DNA from: an uncultured Eubacterium sp. | GTDB lineage: Bacteria; Bacillota; Clostridia; Oscillospirales; Acutalibacteraceae | DNA: 7,636 bases | Direction of reading: 5' to 3' | Assembly: GCA_905233805.1 (NCBI GenBank) | Contig: CAJOER010000108.1 | Location: forward strand, 1-7,636 | Part shown: one piece after another, positions 6,127 through 7,636 of the stretch | Numbering within the stretch: position 1 is the stretch's first letter | Layout: every line of letters begins with the position of its first letter | Notes under the pieces: generated by a model | The model's database searches: none | What the model saw: only the letters and a program-made list of their open reading frames with translations | Told to the model about the DNA's origin: nothing | Translations under genes and position numbers: made by a program

Positions 6127-7518
6127 TTAGCTTTCCGCCTCTTCGCTGACGGTTTCAACCTCAAATCCCTTTTTGATAAGGAAGATAAGCGGAACGAAAA
6201 CGAAAATCGCAATAATAGCAGCATAAAGGAAGATACTGCTTGAAGGAACCAGCGTTTCAACGCCGTATTCGTTCATATATTTTACATTTGAAGTACGGGA
6301 AGCAATATCGCCGAGCTTCGGTCCTACAACCATGGGGATAAGAACAACGAATATCATCCTTATACCCTGGAAAAGGCCTGCCTTGCCCTCGGGGATAAAG
6401 TCCTTAATTGCGGCATTGAGCTGAATAGTTGAAATAACATAGCCTAAAACCGCGGGCAAAACGCCTATAAGAATTATTATAATATTTGTTGAGCTTGAAA
6501 GGATGAAAAGTCCAAGCGGCATAAGAACCGCGCACGGCACAAGACAGTAAGCCTTGTTTTTTGCGCCGAGCTTCAAAAGAATTACGATACCCGCAACAAG
6601 CGCAATAACAATTATTACCGCCGTAATGATTACGGGAGTCGTTAAAAACTTATCTCCGCCGTTTTCGGGAATAATTACATACTGTAAATACACAAGAAGA
6701 TAGGGGAAGAAAACCTGGTAAGCAACGGTTGAAAAACCGATTGCAAGAAGCGCAAGATAAAGGCGTATGTTCTCTTTAATTACGGACACTCTGAACCCGT
6801 AGAACAAATCCGCCCAGTAGCTTGAAGAGTCGTCTTTTCGTGTCCTGTTTAACGGCTCTTTAATAAGGAAGAGTCCCGCGACACCGCAAAGCGTTACGAA
6901 AACGCCGAGACCGATAAAGAAAGTCTGGTAAGAAACCTTACCTGCCTGTGCAAAGCTGCCTACGCCCATTACCGCGCCTGCGGAAACAAAGCCTACAACC
7001 GTGAGCACCGTTTCAAGAATAGGTCTTATTTTAGGCGTTGTTACATCGGTTACCCACGCGTTAAACGCGGCGTCGTTACTCGTCGAGCCCATAAAGGTCA
7101 TAACAATATCCATAATTATTACAACCCAAACGGTTGAGGTGAGTATTTTTGCGTCGTCGGAAAGGTGGAAAAGACCGGCTACATTTTCCTTTGTAATTAA
7201 GCCGAACATACCGGTAACAATACCCCAGAAAATATAACCTACGGAGATAAACAGTTTTCTGTTTTTAAGCTTATCGCTGAGAGTACCCATAACAAAGGTT
7301 GTGAGTACCGCCGCAATTGCGGAATACGCAACCATACGGCTGATTGCCGTTGTGGGGGCCATTGCGCCCGCCTGCGCCGTCTGACTTGTGCCCGCATAAA
7401 CGGAGTTGTAAAGGAAGGTGTTGAAATACATATTTTCAACGTTCCATGCAACGCCGCCCATAAAGCTGAACAGGCATATTGTAAACCAGTTGCGTTTAGA
7501 AAGATTTTCTTTAGCCAT
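6127..7518 (-). CDS. Major facilitator superfamily transporter, 463 aa
   Basis: A polytopic inner-membrane transporter with about twelve hydrophobic helices in two halves. The MFS motif A appears between helices 2 and 3 as GTLSDKLKNRK (residues 78-88), matching GxxxD(R/K)xGR(R/K) loosely. A polar stretch in a membrane segment, SNDAAFNAWVTDVT (147-160), and the amphipathic GLFQGIRMIF (~381-390) in the second half resemble the GPH/SLC45-like sugar transporter branch. Sugar or glycoside uptake is therefore the best guess, but substrate cannot be read from sequence. A charged loop (NRTRKDDSSSYW, ~224-235) marks the centre. The ATG at 7518 is chosen because AAGGGAG (7533-7527) is eight bases upstream; an in-frame TTG at 7545 would overlap the preceding gene. 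It begins 16 bases after that gene's stop. It is the first complete gene of the minus-strand operon. Confidence 0.9.
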   Translation of the reverse strand: MAKENLSKRNWFTICLFSFMGGVAWNVENMYFNTFLYNSVYAGTSQTAQAGAMAPTTAISRMVAYSAIAAVLTTFVMGTLSDKLKNRKLFISVGYIFWGIVTGMFGLITKENVAGLFHLSDDAKILTSTVWVVIIMDIVMTFMGSTSNDAAFNAWVTDVTTPKIRPILETVLTVVGFVSAGAVMGVGSFAQAGKVSYQTFFIGLGVFVTLCGVAGLFLIKEPLNRTRKDDSSSYWADLFYGFRVSVIKENIRLYLALLAIGFSTVAYQVFFPYLLVYLQYVIIPENGGDKFLTTPVIITAVIIVIALVAGIVILLKLGAKNKAYCLVPCAVLMPLGLFILSSSTNIIIILIGVLPAVLGYVISTIQLNAAIKDFIPEGKAGLFQGIRMIFVVLIPMVVGPKLGDIASRTSNVKYMNEYGVETLVPSSSIFLYAAIIAIFVFVPLIFLIKKGFEVETVSEEAES

Positions 7519-7526
7519 AATACTGT

Positions 7527-7533
7527 CTCCCTT
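7527..7533 (-). promoter_or_regulatory. Ribosome binding site deciding the start of the MFS transporter
   Basis: AAGGGAG on the minus strand (plus 7533-7527) is eight bases before the ATG at 7518 and immediately follows the stop codon of the upstream gene (TAA at 7537-7535). This tight arrangement suggests translational coupling. Confidence 0.8.
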
Positions 7534-7534
7534 T

Positions 7535-7636
7535 TTATTCTTCAAATATTTCGCGATTTATCCATAAACCGAGGGCGGGGTTGGGGATAAAATATATCTC
7601 CTCACCGTCAACCTCGTTATAACCGTATTCAAGCTT
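7535..7636 (-). CDS. C-terminal end (33 aa) of an unrecognised protein, 5' end outside window
   Basis: Reading the minus strand inward from the right edge gives 33 sense codons and TAA at 7537-7535: it begins KLEYGYNEVDGEEIYFIPNP and ends ALGLWINREIFEE. The placement supports a real gene end: the stop lies 16 bases before the MFS start, and no terminator separates them. The segment is acidic with a hydrophobic/aromatic core and no membrane helix. I do not recognise the family from so little. As the gene next to an MFS carrier it could be a metabolic enzyme for the transported solute (inference). Confidence 0.6.
   Translation of the reverse strand, partial: KLEYGYNEVDGEEIYFIPNPALGLWINREIFEE

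Noticed and set aside
7516..7545. TTG at 7545 as the start of the MFS transporter
   Set aside because: It would overlap the end of the upstream gene and has no Shine-Dalgarno sequence, while the ATG at 7518 has AAGGGAG at ideal spacing.
1..7636. CRISPR, tRNA, insertion sequence, phage or toxin-antitoxin elements
   Set aside because: No short regularly spaced repeats, cloverleaf-like sequences, terminal inverted repeats or transposase/integrase proteins were seen on either strand.

Overview
The window looks like a chromosomal segment from a low-to-moderate GC Gram-positive anaerobe of the Clostridia, most plausibly a gut or rumen Oscillospiraceae/Ruminococcus-type bacterium. This is inferred from strong AGGAG-type ribosome binding sites, a textbook sigma-A promoter, and protein types typical of that group (DUF6273/InlB-repeat secreted protein, Flavodoxin_4-type flavodoxin, DUF308 membrane protein). 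No rRNA, tRNA, CRISPR array, transposase or phage gene was seen. The window is mostly ordinary, and I did not find a convincing new defence or mobile system.

Layout. Left part, plus strand: the C-terminal ~518 residues of a large glycoside-hydrolase-like protein (1-1559) whose N-terminus lies outside the window. Next comes a short intergenic stretch with a perfect-consensus promoter (TTGACA-17 bp-TATAAT, 1574-1602). It drives a stand-alone DUF308/HdeD-like six-helix membrane protein (1647-2258). A perfect 12-bp-stem hairpin with A- and U-tracts (2271-2298) then serves as a bidirectional terminator between convergent genes.

Right part, all minus strand and tightly packed, in transcription order from the right edge: the last 33 codons of an unrecognised protein (7636-7535); an MFS transporter (7518-6127); a small flavodoxin (6100-5642); a secreted multi-domain protein (signal peptide, DUF6273, two InlB B-type repeats, Gly/Asn linker, then FN3-like and Ig-like modules) spanning 5601-3455; and a cation diffusion facilitator (3434-2307). 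Gaps between these genes are only about 16 to 40 bases, with no terminator between them. They probably form one operon that ends at the 2271-2298 hairpin.

The secreted protein's frame is broken near 4054. The uninterrupted frame ends at 3913 with a nonsense tail of about 46 residues. The true C-terminal 199 residues continue in another frame to a stop at 3455. One missing base restores a single 715-residue protein. The 3435-3912 stretch is therefore coding, not intergenic.

Start sites were revised from the ribosome binding sites for the secreted protein (5601 rather than 5622) and the MFS transporter (7518 rather than a TTG at 7545). How the operon members cooperate is not evident. Solute import, flavin redox chemistry, a cell-surface protein and metal export are a mixed set.
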